DNA of 30,849 nucleotides from IMG/VR virus record IMGVR_UViG_3300042691_036815, positions 1-30,849 of that record. One strand, given 5' to 3'. Shown in pieces: positions 22,089 through 30,849 of this stretch; the stretch's first letter is position 1; every line of letters starts with the position of its first letter. Source of the DNA: a virus. The position numbers and the translations under genes were made by a program. Below the pieces are notes generated by a model. It saw only the letters and a list, made by a program, of their open reading frames with translations, was not told where the DNA came from and ran no database searches.

Positions 22089-23912
22089 ATGGCTAATAAT
22101 AGAATAAATTATCTTAATAAAGATTTTGATCAGTTAAAATCCTCTTTGATTAGATACGCTAGAGAGAACTTCCCTTTGGCGAATCAAGATTTTAGTGAGG
22201 CTTCATCTGCCGGTATGCTTATTGAATTAGTGGCATACGCAGGCGATGTAATGTCTTTTTACATTGATCATGCTTACAATGAGCAATTTATTGATACAGC
22301 CAATGAGACGACAAATATTCAAAGAATAGCGGCAAGGTATGGATATAAAATTCCTGGCCCTAGCCCTGCAATTGCGTTGTGTAAATTTGTCATACAAGTT
22401 CCCGTTCTTCAAAGCGGAAACGCAGCAGCGCCAGCGCCAGATCTTAGAGCAGCGCCAATTCTTTTACCAGGTACAATTGTCCAATCAAATTCTGGCATTG
22501 ATTTCACTTTAACAAATAGAATTGATTTTACTGACTCAACAAATGCCACTTTTGTTGCGGGAGACAGAGATAATCTTGGTAATCCTTTGAATTTTCAAAT
22601 TATTAAAAATGGATTTGTTATTTCGGGTCAGACTAAATCAATCAATATAAATGTTGGAAATTTTGTTCAATTTAGAGAAGTATTAGTTCCAGCTAAAGAC
22701 ATAACGCAAATATTGGAAATATCTGATTCTCAAGGTAATTTATATTATGAGGTTGATAATCTATACCAAAATGTAATTTATCAAGCAGTAAATAATACAT
22801 CAAGAAACACTGAATATGAACCGGAACAACTTCTTAAACAGATTTATGTTCAAAGAAGATTTACTCAAGAATTTCAGTTGGGATCTAGATTTACGAAATT
22901 GACGTTTGGTTCTGGTGATCCTAGCAGCACAGATATTGATTCTATTCCAAACCCAGGTAATTTCTCTACGCCACTTTTCGGCAAGACAACATTCTCTAAT
23001 TTCACGATAGATCCATATAGATTTACTCAAACATCTACATTAGGGATAGGTCCGGCAAATACGAATATTACTATTCGATTTAGATTTGGTGGCGGTAGCG
23101 GTCATAATGTGGCTGAAAATAATATACGAAAGATTAAAATTCCATTACTACAGGAACCTCATCCTAATGCTGCGATTACTTCTGCCGGATTAAGAAAGTC
23201 GATTGTTCAAACATTGTCGGTGATAAATCCTGATCCCGCAAATGGCGGAACGGATCCTCCAACATTGGATGATGTTAGAATAGCTGCTCCGGCAAATTAT
23301 GCTGCACAATCGAGAACCGTGACCGCACCTGACTTTATTGCCAGAATACTCAGTCTTCCACAATCCTTTGGGTCTGTATTTAGGGTGTCTGCTCAGAGAT
23401 CTAAATTCGCTCGCGGAACCATGGATATCAGAGTTGTTTCTAAGGATAAAGACGGAAGGCTAATTACAACGCCAGAGTCAGTGAAGAAGAATATAGCACA
23501 ACTTCTTTCTCCGAACAGAATGCTTACGGATAACATTCAGATATTGGACACTCAGATTATTAACTTAGGATTGGAAGTTTCTTTGGTCAAGGCGGCCGGT
23601 GTAAATATAGATTCTCTAAGAGTAAATGTTCTTAGAGCACTTAAAAATTTCTTAGATATAAATAACTTATTCATTGGTCAGCATTTGATAGAGGATGAGA
23701 TAAGGTCTGTAGTATTTAATATAGCGGGAGTTGCTGCCGTAAACGAAATTAAGTTTACGAACATAAGAGGAACAATTGACGGTTATGTATACAGCAACAC
23801 TCGATTTGATATTCCGCCTCCTGCTGAAAGAAGAGGAATATTAGAGTGTCCGAAGAGCGGCATATTTGAATTCAGATTCTCAGAAAGAGATATAAAAGCG
23901 AGCATAAGATAA
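22089..23912 (+). CDS. Baseplate wedge protein, gp6/J-like
   Basis: This 607-residue protein matches the T4 gp6 / baseplate J family, which builds the inner wedge ring. The N-terminus has INYLNKDFDQLKSSLIRYAR, SAGMLIELVAYAGDVMSFYI and FIDTANETTNIQRIAARYGY, typical of gp6. The middle is beta-rich, and residues ~370-560 have SIVQTLSVINPDPANGGTDP, VTAPDFIARILSLPQSFGSV and NRMLTDNIQILDTQIINLGL, common in J-type proteins. It follows gp25 by 12 bases. Length is close to T4 gp6 (660). Confidence 0.92.
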   Translation: MANNRINYLNKDFDQLKSSLIRYARENFPLANQDFSEASSAGMLIELVAYAGDVMSFYIDHAYNEQFIDTANETTNIQRIAARYGYKIPGPSPAIALCKFVIQVPVLQSGNAAAPAPDLRAAPILLPGTIVQSNSGIDFTLTNRIDFTDSTNATFVAGDRDNLGNPLNFQIIKNGFVISGQTKSININVGNFVQFREVLVPAKDITQILEISDSQGNLYYEVDNLYQNVIYQAVNNTSRNTEYEPEQLLKQIYVQRRFTQEFQLGSRFTKLTFGSGDPSSTDIDSIPNPGNFSTPLFGKTTFSNFTIDPYRFTQTSTLGIGPANTNITIRFRFGGGSGHNVAENNIRKIKIPLLQEPHPNAAITSAGLRKSIVQTLSVINPDPANGGTDPPTLDDVRIAAPANYAAQSRTVTAPDFIARILSLPQSFGSVFRVSAQRSKFARGTMDIRVVSKDKDGRLITTPESVKKNIAQLLSPNRMLTDNIQILDTQIINLGLEVSLVKAAGVNIDSLRVNVLRALKNFLDINNLFIGQHLIEDEIRSVVFNIAGVAAVNEIKFTNIRGTIDGYVYSNTRFDIPPPAERRGILECPKSGIFEFRFSERDIKASIR

Positions 23913-23921
23913 AATAAATAT

Positions 23922-25322
23922 ATGATAGCGATACTAAAACCAACAAAAGATACATTTATAACAAATGCGATAATATCTATAACGAATACCGCAGAAAACT
24001 CAAATATGGGTCTTGCCGGCGCTTTAAGTATTTTTCATTTTTCTGGCACAAACAATCCGCAATTAATAGATGTCAATCAAAATTCACGCATACTCATGGA
24101 GTTTGACCTTGCAAGTTTGGATGCCTATTCATCTTCTGGGATACCATCTCCGCTCTCTGCATCATACTTCCTACAGTTGTTCGACGCACCAGTGAACGAA
24201 TTTCTTCCGGGTGCATTTCATCTGGTAGCACAGAGAGTGTCCGGCACTTGGGAGGAAGGGAACGGATTTGACCTTCAGGCATATTCTCAATTAGGCGCCG
24301 TCAATTGGCTGTCCAAAAGCATAGATTCTCCATGGATTACTCCAGGCGGTGATTTATATCAGACGCCATTTGTATCTCAGTCTTTCTCTAATGGATTTGA
24401 GAATTTATACATGGATGTTACGTCCTTGGTAACAGCATCTCTCTTGAATAATGATACAAAGCTCAATGTATGTGTTCGATTGAATAATGAAGAGGAAAAT
24501 GGCGCTTATCCTGTTGATTACAAAGTGTTTTTCTCCAAAGATTCTCCAAATGAACTTACATATCCTAGATTAATTGTGGGAACATCAAACGATGTGCTTA
24601 TTTCTCAAAGGGCAGGAATATCATTAGGCTCTACAGGAAGTTTATTTATTACTTATGCCCCAAACGGAACTCTTCAAAATATACCAGATGTTTCAAATGC
24701 AGACGATGTGTTAAATATTCAAATATCTTCTTCTATTGGTTATGTATCAACTACATCTGGTTCTTATGTAAAGACTGGATTTTATGATGCTGATATTTTT
24801 ATTCCTTTTACTGCGGAATTAGCAAGTCACATAGCATCATCGGGCTCAATTATATTTTATGATACATGGACAAGACCATCAGATTCGGCTTTGGTTTACT
24901 CAGGCCAGTTTAAAGTTGTAAGTGCGACAAATTCTAATTTAGAAATAAAAGAATATAAATCGTCAATGCCTAAACTTAAGCCTGAGTATATGCCAAGTGA
25001 AGTTCCTATGCTGAGAGTTTTTATACAAGACGATAGCATGAATAGATCACCAGTAGCTAGACCAGAATCTTCTCTTTCTTCTTATTTGCCGGGATTAAAA
25101 TATGAAGTAAGGAGAGGGGATAATCAGGCTTTAGTGATTGAGGCAAGTGATTTCACACAGTTAAGCTCTCATGAAGATGGGAGTTTCTTCTGGTTTCCAA
25201 TGAGTAACTTGCCGCAAGGGTATTTATATGAATTTAATTTTTACTATAATATAAATGGTCAAGTAATTAAATTAAATAAGAATGGATATCAATTTAAAGT
25301 TAATGTAGATACAAGAGTGTAA
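23922..25322 (+). CDS. Baseplate-cluster protein with a CBM96/DNRLRE-like beta domain
   Basis: The 466-residue protein begins with IAILKPTKDTFI and runs through RILMEFDLASLD, FHLVAQRVSGTWEEGNGFD, MDVTSLVTASLL and YPRLIVG over residues ~3-220. This pattern resembles the DNRLRE/CBM96-type jelly-roll domains that bind polysaccharide. The rest is beta-rich and ends with FNFYYNINGQVIKLNKNGYQ. Placed between gp6-like and the large wedge protein, it is probably a wedge-periphery subunit in the position of T4 gp7/gp8, perhaps with a glycan-contacting face. Exact T4 equivalent is not clear. It starts nine bases after the gp6-like stop, and the next gene follows after three bases. Confidence 0.6.
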   Translation: MIAILKPTKDTFITNAIISITNTAENSNMGLAGALSIFHFSGTNNPQLIDVNQNSRILMEFDLASLDAYSSSGIPSPLSASYFLQLFDAPVNEFLPGAFHLVAQRVSGTWEEGNGFDLQAYSQLGAVNWLSKSIDSPWITPGGDLYQTPFVSQSFSNGFENLYMDVTSLVTASLLNNDTKLNVCVRLNNEEENGAYPVDYKVFFSKDSPNELTYPRLIVGTSNDVLISQRAGISLGSTGSLFITYAPNGTLQNIPDVSNADDVLNIQISSSIGYVSTTSGSYVKTGFYDADIFIPFTAELASHIASSGSIIFYDTWTRPSDSALVYSGQFKVVSATNSNLEIKEYKSSMPKLKPEYMPSEVPMLRVFIQDDSMNRSPVARPESSLSSYLPGLKYEVRRGDNQALVIEASDFTQLSSHEDGSFFWFPMSNLPQGYLYEFNFYYNINGQVIKLNKNGYQFKVNVDTRV

Positions 25323-25325
25323 AAA

Positions 25326-28300
25326 ATGACAAATAAAAATCCTTACATATCATACACTCCACCAGAAAAGCCGATGGTTAGGATTACAAAGCCTTCTGTT
25401 TTGACGGATGCTGACTTAGATAGAATAAGAGAGATTAGAAATAATTTCACAGACGAGGCGAAGAGCTTAGATCAGGTATTTGGCGGCTCTGAATATGTAG
25501 CAGATCTTGATACTGGCTTAGGATTTACTAGTTCAAACCAATTGGATGTCGATTTTTCTAGATTTGAAAATCATGCATTCTTTGGGTCTGCTGAGCAGTA
25601 TGTGATAGCTGCATTTTCTAAAATATTGGCGTCGAATGGCGCTATCATTTATCCCTATGCGGCAACTGAGCCACAATATCAGCAGTATCTTAGGGATATG
25701 TCTGGTTTTGAAAATTGGGTTTTTGTAAATTTTCCTAAAAATACTGGATTTTTGCACTTTAATGAGCAGACTTACGTGGTCTGCAAAGATGTTCCGGCTT
25801 CATTGTTGGCATCAGATAGACAAATATCAGGAACAGAGACATTAAATCCTGTTACAAGTTCCATGACGGTAGAATTCTGGCTTAAGCCTACATTCACTGT
25901 ATCGCCAGCAACAGGTACGCTGTTTGATTATACAAATGATGGTAATGGATACAAGATAGATGTATTAAGTGGCTCTACAGAGGGAATGTTTTTAAGAACA
26001 TCAATGATATCTGGCAGTAGAGAAGAGTCTGTGTCTATATCCATTGATGATTCTTTTAATCATTATGCATGTGTATTTGATAGAAGAAGAGAACTTGACA
26101 ATATCTCAATATATTCAAATTTTGAATTATCAGGATCTTCTTCCAGAAGCAATGAGATAGGCGCCATCAATGTAACTGGCGGAAAGTTTTATATTGGCGC
26201 AAATAATCTAAGTGGAAGCGCCGGAAGTGAGTTGCTTTCTGGATCTGTAGATGAATTAAGGGTGTGGAAAAGCATAAGGACGCCAGAGCAATTATCTATC
26301 AATTCAAAAAGAACCGTAAGGGCGCAGGATGATTTATTATTGTTATTTGATTTTAATGAAATCAATAATCCGGCCTCAACAACGCAATATGTTATTGATC
26401 ATAGCGGCCAGGAACTCCATGGCGTAATATTAGGCGTAACGGGATCTTATACAAGACAAACGACAGGCTCTTTAGAGTATGGATTTAATCCAATGCTCTA
26501 TGAGACTCCAAGTCCTATATTATTTCCTTCTTACGATCCTATTGTTGAATTTTACAAAAAACTAATATCTACGGCAATACAATATGATTTACAAAATCCA
26601 AATCTTATTACAAAATTAATACCAGAAGAAATAATGAAAATGTCTGAGACGGGTATTGATCCCTCTATAGAATTAATGAGAAGGAAAGAGCCAGTCACAG
26701 AGTTTAGTCAATATATATTTGGCGCATCAATCACTAAACAATCAGATATAAAAGGTGTTTTAGATTCATTTCTTTTTGTTATTGCCAAAATGTTTGACGA
26801 ACTTAAAATATTCATTGATCAATATAAAGAATTTCAATCAACAAGTTATGGCGGAAGAAGATTTCCGGACAAACTTCTTAACGATATGTTGTCTAGATAT
26901 GGAATAGATCTCAAAGGCATTTTCTCAGAGACTTCTTTAGATCAGTTTCTAAAAGGAGAGAACGTTCAGATAAATGGTGATGTCATTGCCCAATCATTGG
27001 AAGAGATTCGCGGAGTAATCTGGAGAAGAGTCTTTAACTCAATGACAGGATTATTGAAGTCTAAGGGAACTAGAGAATCATTGAAAGGAATGTTTAGGGC
27101 AATAGGAATAGATCCTGACTCTAATTTTAGAATTAAAGAATTTGGCGGATTCAATCAATCTATTATAGAAAATAGATTTATCAGAAATTCTAGAAACTTG
27201 CCGTTTATTAATTTTAGCAATGAAGATTCTATAGGATTATTTGTTCCTGCATTTTATGTATATGACACATCTATTAAATCCCCAAATACTGGATTTCACA
27301 TTGAAATGTTGGTTCAGTTACAAAATGTAGGATCAGGAGGATTTCCACAATCATTGGGCAGATTAGCTATTAATAATCCTGTTTCTGGTGAGTATGAAAC
27401 GTATGGCGAGTGTGTGGCCTATTCTGGTATGGGGGGCGATCCTAGAATAGAATTTAGCTACATGCCAATTTCCTCTACTCTTGGCCCTATAAGAGTCTCT
27501 ATATCTGGAGATTTCTTCGATGGTAAAATTTATAGAGTGGCTTTCGGAAGGCAATTGCTAACAAGCGGAACATTAGGCGATGTTCAGGGTAACTACTATG
27601 TAAGCACAAACTCTGTCGAGTATGACAACTTAGATGAAGTTAAGTTTGCATATGTTGAAAATCAAATTGTCAATAATGATATTATTGCGGATGGCGCAGA
27701 CTCATTGTCTGTTGATTTTATTGAGGCTAATTTATTCTTTAAAGAAAATATATATGAAAATACACAAATAGAATCTCAAAATGCAAATTTAAGTGGATTT
27801 ATAAATGCGGAGTATAAAATAACAGAAATCCATTCTTATGATATAGGATTATATAACGAAAATATTAATTACATTCACGCCTTAAATCCATTTAATGTTT
27901 CTACTTCAGATTTATCATCGGAGCTAGTTAGGAGAAATATTTCTATTGATCCTCTTACGTCAACTCTTAATAATCTGGGTAATCTTTTCAATGTCGTTCA
28001 GTTGGAACAGGCATTGAATGCGGATGAAGATGGAAGATTGTCGATCATTAATGAATCAGGATTTCAAGGATTAGTCCTCACAAATTTCGGCCAGACATTT
28101 AATGTGTATGATGGTGTGCCTCAAAATGTGGTAAGTTATTTCTCATCATCTCAAGAAGTAGGAGAAGATCCTAGATTTTTCAATGTTATCAATTACAAAG
28201 AATTAACAATGGATTGGGATAGAGCAGGCGCAGACGATTTAGATAGAATTGTTGTGAGAGAGGGCGATGATGCAATTAATCCATCTTTAGATCTTCTTCC

Positions 28301-29018
28301 TATTTATGATCCTAGAGTTTCCATAGACTTTTCTATTGTTGATTCTTTAAATGATGACATATCACTAATTATTTCAAATTTACAAACATTAGGAAATTCA
28401 ATATCTTCATTTAAAAACAGATATTTGTATGATTTTCAAGAGCTTCAACATCTAAGAAAAATATACTTTAATAGATTATCTGATAAAATACAATTAAAAC
28501 AATTTTTTGAATTTTTTAGATATTTTGATGATAATATGATAGATTTTCTTATTCCATTGATTCCGGCCAGAGTTGAGTTCTTGGGTGGTAGATTTGTTGT
28601 GGAACCACACGCCTTGGAAAGATCTAAGAATGTATATCAGGACTACAATGGAATGTTTTCTGTTGGGAAGTCCCCAAGAGAAATAAGAAATGCGGCGCAA
28701 GTTGGAATAATCACTGGTTACATTTCCAGAGTAGGCTCTCAAGTCGGCGGCGTGACCGCAAATAGCTATCATAATGGCGGCATCAGCCAGAACAATACTA
28801 ATGTTCCTATTGTTTCTCCATCGAGGGGTGTTTCATATGTTGAGGGCGCAGTTGCTATATCTTCATTGAATGCATTTACATTATCAAAAAATCAATTTGG
28901 GCAAAATGTAACAAGATATATAGATTATGATGAATCACTTAATATAAATTTTAAAAATAATCTATTTAATAAGGGAAATTCTGAAATAATGAGAATCTTG
29001 TTTGGAGAAGACACATAA
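25326..29018 (+). CDS. Large baseplate wedge protein (gp7-position) with a LamG-like domain
   Basis: This 1230-residue protein is the largest in the window. Residues ~175-345 look like a concanavalin/LamG-type jelly roll: SMTVEFWLKP, SFNHYACVFDRR, GGKFYIGANN, SGSVDELRVWKSIRT. Such domains usually bind sugars. Residues ~440-620 (TEFSQYIFGASITKQSDIKG, FNSMTGLLKSKGTRESLKGM) carry a GxR..L motif also found in tail protein I/gp7-like wedge proteins. A final part (~1030-1110) is helical, with RYFDDNMIDFLIPLIPARVE. Its size and place match T4 gp7 (1032 residues), a backbone of the wedge. The LamG-like domain would be an addition, possibly for host glycan contact. The gp7 label is inference from position. 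Confidence 0.7.
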   Translation: MTNKNPYISYTPPEKPMVRITKPSVLTDADLDRIREIRNNFTDEAKSLDQVFGGSEYVADLDTGLGFTSSNQLDVDFSRFENHAFFGSAEQYVIAAFSKILASNGAIIYPYAATEPQYQQYLRDMSGFENWVFVNFPKNTGFLHFNEQTYVVCKDVPASLLASDRQISGTETLNPVTSSMTVEFWLKPTFTVSPATGTLFDYTNDGNGYKIDVLSGSTEGMFLRTSMISGSREESVSISIDDSFNHYACVFDRRRELDNISIYSNFELSGSSSRSNEIGAINVTGGKFYIGANNLSGSAGSELLSGSVDELRVWKSIRTPEQLSINSKRTVRAQDDLLLLFDFNEINNPASTTQYVIDHSGQELHGVILGVTGSYTRQTTGSLEYGFNPMLYETPSPILFPSYDPIVEFYKKLISTAIQYDLQNPNLITKLIPEEIMKMSETGIDPSIELMRRKEPVTEFSQYIFGASITKQSDIKGVLDSFLFVIAKMFDELKIFIDQYKEFQSTSYGGRRFPDKLLNDMLSRYGIDLKGIFSETSLDQFLKGENVQINGDVIAQSLEEIRGVIWRRVFNSMTGLLKSKGTRESLKGMFRAIGIDPDSNFRIKEFGGFNQSIIENRFIRNSRNLPFINFSNEDSIGLFVPAFYVYDTSIKSPNTGFHIEMLVQLQNVGSGGFPQSLGRLAINNPVSGEYETYGECVAYSGMGGDPRIEFSYMPISSTLGPIRVSISGDFFDGKIYRVAFGRQLLTSGTLGDVQGNYYVSTNSVEYDNLDEVKFAYVENQIVNNDIIADGADSLSVDFIEANLFFKENIYENTQIESQNANLSGFINAEYKITEIHSYDIGLYNENINYIHALNPFNVSTSDLSSELVRRNISIDPLTSTLNNLGNLFNVVQLEQALNADEDGRLSIINESGFQGLVLTNFGQTFNVYDGVPQNVVSYFSSSQEVGEDPRFFNVINYKELTMDWDRAGADDLDRIVVREGDDAINPSLDLLPIYDPRVSIDFSIVDSLNDDISLIISNLQTLGNSISSFKNRYLYDFQELQHLRKIYFNRLSDKIQLKQFFEFFRYFDDNMIDFLIPLIPARVEFLGGRFVVEPHALERSKNVYQDYNGMFSVGKSPREIRNAAQVGIITGYISRVGSQVGGVTANSYHNGGISQNNTNVPIVSPSRGVSYVEGAVAISSLNAFTLSKNQFGQNVTRYIDYDESLNINFKNNLFNKGNSEIMRILFGEDT

Positions 29019-29022
29019 TAAA

Positions 29023-29880
29023 ATGAATCAAGATAAAATAGAAAAATTAGTAGCAGAAAAAGTAATTAAAAAGCTTCAAGAAAAGAAAGATAGATGTTAC
29101 AGGAAAGCAAAGGCTACATATGATGTGTTTCCTTCGGCATATGCTTCTGGCGCAATTGTTCGTTGTCGCAAAGGAGAAATATGGAAAGAATCTCCCGAGA
29201 TAAATAAAGATAACAAAAATAGCATGAATGAAGATGCGTCAATTGTGAATGTGGCTTTGGAATTAGCCGGACTTATTCCGGGAATAGGCGAATTTGCGGA
29301 CGCGACCAATGTTGTTCTTTATTCAAGAAAAGGTGAGTATCTTCATGCTGCATTGTCAGCAATATCTATCATACCGACAATTGGTGACGCAATAGGAAAG
29401 GGAGGAAAACTTGCTGTATTTGCAAGTAAGGTTGCCCCAAAAGGAGGCAAGGTAGAAAAATTAGGAAAAGAAACTGTTGATATGATTATCAAAGTTAAAG
29501 ATTTAATAAAAAATAATAAGACTTTAATTGATAAAATGTTTGATGCTTTAGAAAAAAATGCTGAAATAGCAAAATTTTTACCAAAAATAAAAGAGGCAAT
29601 TAATATTTTCCTAACAGAAGATAATAAATTAAATGAAAAAAAAAGAAAATTAGATAAGCCATCATCTGAAGAATCACTAAGAGATTGGTTTGGTAGAAAA
29701 GGTGAAAAAGGAAGTAAGGGCGGATGGATAGATTGCAATACTTGCAAGAAAAACAAAGAGACTGGTAGAAAAGAATGCAAGGCTTGCGGCAGATCTGAAG
29801 GAGAGAAAAGGTCTAAGTATCCAAAGTGCAGGCCAACGCCATCTCAATGCGACGGGTTTAAAAATAAAAAGGAAAAATAA
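29023..29880 (+). CDS. DUF5872-like protein with a glycine-rich helical hairpin domain
   Basis: I take ATG 29023 over the in-frame TTG at 29002, which would overlap the previous gene; GGAGAAG lies 12 bases before 29023. The 285-residue protein has three parts. N-terminal KKDRCYRKAKATYDVFPSAY followed by ASGAIVRCRK is a motif I know from phage and large algal virus proteins (DUF5872-like). The middle, LAGLIPGIGEFADATNVVLY and IIPTIGDAIGKGGK, is a pair of Gly/Pro-capped hydrophobic helices like pre-toxin or membrane-associating segments. The C-terminal SLRDWFGRKGEKGSKGGWID followed by CNTCKKNKETGRKECKACG is Cys-rich and Lys-rich, with YPKCRPTPSQC near the end. It may be a virion-borne protein that meets membranes or DNA during entry. 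Function is unknown; a DUF5872 search would confirm the family. Confidence 0.65.
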   Translation: MNQDKIEKLVAEKVIKKLQEKKDRCYRKAKATYDVFPSAYASGAIVRCRKGEIWKESPEINKDNKNSMNEDASIVNVALELAGLIPGIGEFADATNVVLYSRKGEYLHAALSAISIIPTIGDAIGKGGKLAVFASKVAPKGGKVEKLGKETVDMIIKVKDLIKNNKTLIDKMFDALEKNAEIAKFLPKIKEAINIFLTEDNKLNEKKRKLDKPSSEESLRDWFGRKGEKGSKGGWIDCNTCKKNKETGRKECKACGRSEGEKRSKYPKCRPTPSQCDGFKNKKEK

Positions 29881-29885
29881 TAATC

Positions 29886-30849
29886 ATGATGTTAATACCA
29901 ATTAAAGGAAAGTTCAGTAAGAATACTTTTTCTACTGGCGGCGGTGGAGAGCCTATTCCTACTCCATTGGGAGATGCCACATATTGGGGAACATTAGCTG
30001 CTTATGCAGATCTTAGTACATTACCGGAAGGAGATATCCGCCAAGGAGATTTGGTAACGGTGACAGATACGGATGGCAGCGGATCTACAGGTGATTTAAT
30101 ATTTTCTGAAGGGATTTGGCGTTTGCAAAGGGCGGTATTCGCTTCCGTTGCATTAATGAACTCATATCCACAGTCTATATATCCCTCTGCATTGGCGGCA
30201 ATACCATCGGACGATGATACCGGAACTCGCTATGTTTATGCAGGCTCAGAATGGTTCAGGGCACCATATGGAACAAACTTTCAGTATCCTATTCTTTCTT
30301 CTGTCGCTGATCTTTCCACAATTGCAGATCCTCAAGATAGCGACCAGGTAATTGTATTTGAAGATCCGTTTGTCGGAAGATTTTTGTATGATGCTTTTCT
30401 GCCCGGATGGATGTTGATTGAGGGTTTCTTTGCCTCTGCATCTGCGATGAACGCTTATTCTGATACGAGTATTATTGATGGCGCAGTTGCTTTAGTGGGG
30501 GCAACGTCCCCATTTGGTGATAATGCTATTGTTTATATTTATGACGGTGATAATTCTGTGTGGGTACGTACTCCATCAAGTACCAATTATCAATTTCCTC
30601 CTCTTTCGTCTATAGGAGATCTTTCAACAATTCTTGATCCTTTAGATCAGGATACAGTAATTGTAATAGATACACCTTTTGCTGTTGGGAAGTTTCGATA
30701 CAACGGAACTGATTGGCAATTAAATACTGCTTCGTTTACATCGTTTTCCCAGATGACTTCGTATGCCTCTACTCCGATTGAAACGGGATGTGTGGCTTTC
30801 GTAGAAGAATCAGGGGACTTTACCGAAAACGCAGTAGTTTATCTTTATG
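29886..30849 (+). CDS. Tail-fibre-like protein made of ~103-residue repeats (3' end outside window)
   Basis: The frame starts at ATG 29886 (a second ATG follows directly) and stays open to the last base, giving at least 321 residues. The N-terminus has a Gly/Pro hinge (STGGGGEPIPTP), typical of a fibre attachment region. From residue ~33 there are repeats of about 103 residues: ~33-135, 136-238 and 239 onward. Shared landmarks are ADLSTL, ADLSTI or GDLSTI near the start, a W (W79, W175, W277), a MN or MT plus Y (MNSY, MNAY, MTSY), and a closing YGTNFQYP or SSTNYQFP. The pattern suggests beta-rich modules in a long fibre or appendage. Its place after the baseplate genes supports a structural role. 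Receptor or enzymatic activity cannot be judged without the missing C-terminus. Confidence 0.75.
   Translation, partial: MMLIPIKGKFSKNTFSTGGGGEPIPTPLGDATYWGTLAAYADLSTLPEGDIRQGDLVTVTDTDGSGSTGDLIFSEGIWRLQRAVFASVALMNSYPQSIYPSALAAIPSDDDTGTRYVYAGSEWFRAPYGTNFQYPILSSVADLSTIADPQDSDQVIVFEDPFVGRFLYDAFLPGWMLIEGFFASASAMNAYSDTSIIDGAVALVGATSPFGDNAIVYIYDGDNSVWVRTPSSTNYQFPPLSSIGDLSTILDPLDQDTVIVIDTPFAVGKFRYNGTDWQLNTASFTSFSQMTSYASTPIETGCVAFVEESGDFTENAVVYLY
29982..30849 (+). repeat. Tandem ~309-base (103-residue) protein repeat units in the fibre-like gene
   Basis: Three units are visible in translation, with boundaries near 29982, 30291 and 30600, the last incomplete. Protein identity is moderate, so they are old duplications. 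More units may follow outside the window. Confidence 0.65.

Noticed and set aside
29343-29780. 145-residue antisense ORF on the - strand
   Set aside because: It lies fully inside the DUF5872-like gene, encodes a low-complexity Ser/Phe/Leu-rich product and has no supporting motif; it is an antisense by-product.

Overview
The window is a stretch of a large, AT-rich, T4-like tailed phage (contractile-tail myovirus) genome. The evidence is a run of baseplate genes in T4-like order (gp5-like spike, gp25-like wedge, gp6/J-like wedge, further wedge proteins, then a fibre-like protein running off the right edge), a gp55-like late sigma factor, a FEN/RNase H-type 5'-3' exonuclease, and dense packing with every credible gene on the + strand. 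The sequence gives no firm host. Sigma70-type promoters with 16-18 bp spacers and AGG-type ribosome binding sites imply a bacterium. No tRNA, CRISPR array, integrase, transposase or attachment site was seen.

Layout. (1) 1-2228: three tandem paralogues with a minimal protein-kinase-like fold and near-identical 5' ends; the first is cut by the window edge. (2) 2285-5825: an HEAGH metallopeptidase-like protein, then a 5'-3' exonuclease and a DinG/XPD-type helicase, the last two with promoters of their own. (3) 5920-6672: a DUF192-cytidine deaminase fusion. (4) 6744-12155: a sugar cluster with GDP-mannose 4,6-dehydratase, a compact DegT-type aminotransferase, a NeuD/PglD-type acyltransferase and three glycosyltransferases. 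A membrane micropeptide and a ferritin-like protein sit among them. (5) 12139-17713: a Cas4/RecB-type nuclease, two more GT-B glycosyltransferases, a complete tyrosyl-tRNA synthetase and a protein with repeated LLxEVP motifs. (6) 17722-19925: a two-span membrane protein, the late sigma factor carrying a glycine/aromatic repeat insert, and two small helical proteins. (7) 19930-30849: baseplate and tail genes, a DUF5872-like protein, and a fibre-like protein built from about 103-residue repeats.

How it fits together. The exonuclease, helicase and Cas4-like nuclease belong to phage replication, recombination or host DNA processing. The sigma factor probably drives late expression of the adjoining morphogenesis genes. 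The sugar genes could convert host GDP-mannose to GDP-4-keto-6-deoxymannose, then GDP-perosamine, then an N-acylated form, with five glycosyltransferases available to attach sugars to phage DNA, virion proteins or host surface glycans; the acceptor is not visible.

The strongest candidates for undescribed biology are: the kinase-fold array, whose conserved leaders end in LNE and resemble T4 capsid-targeting propeptides; the putative phage perosamine pathway; the late sigma factor with an embedded repeat domain; and the phage tyrosyl-tRNA synthetase. All assignments come from reading motifs by eye, and no database search was run.
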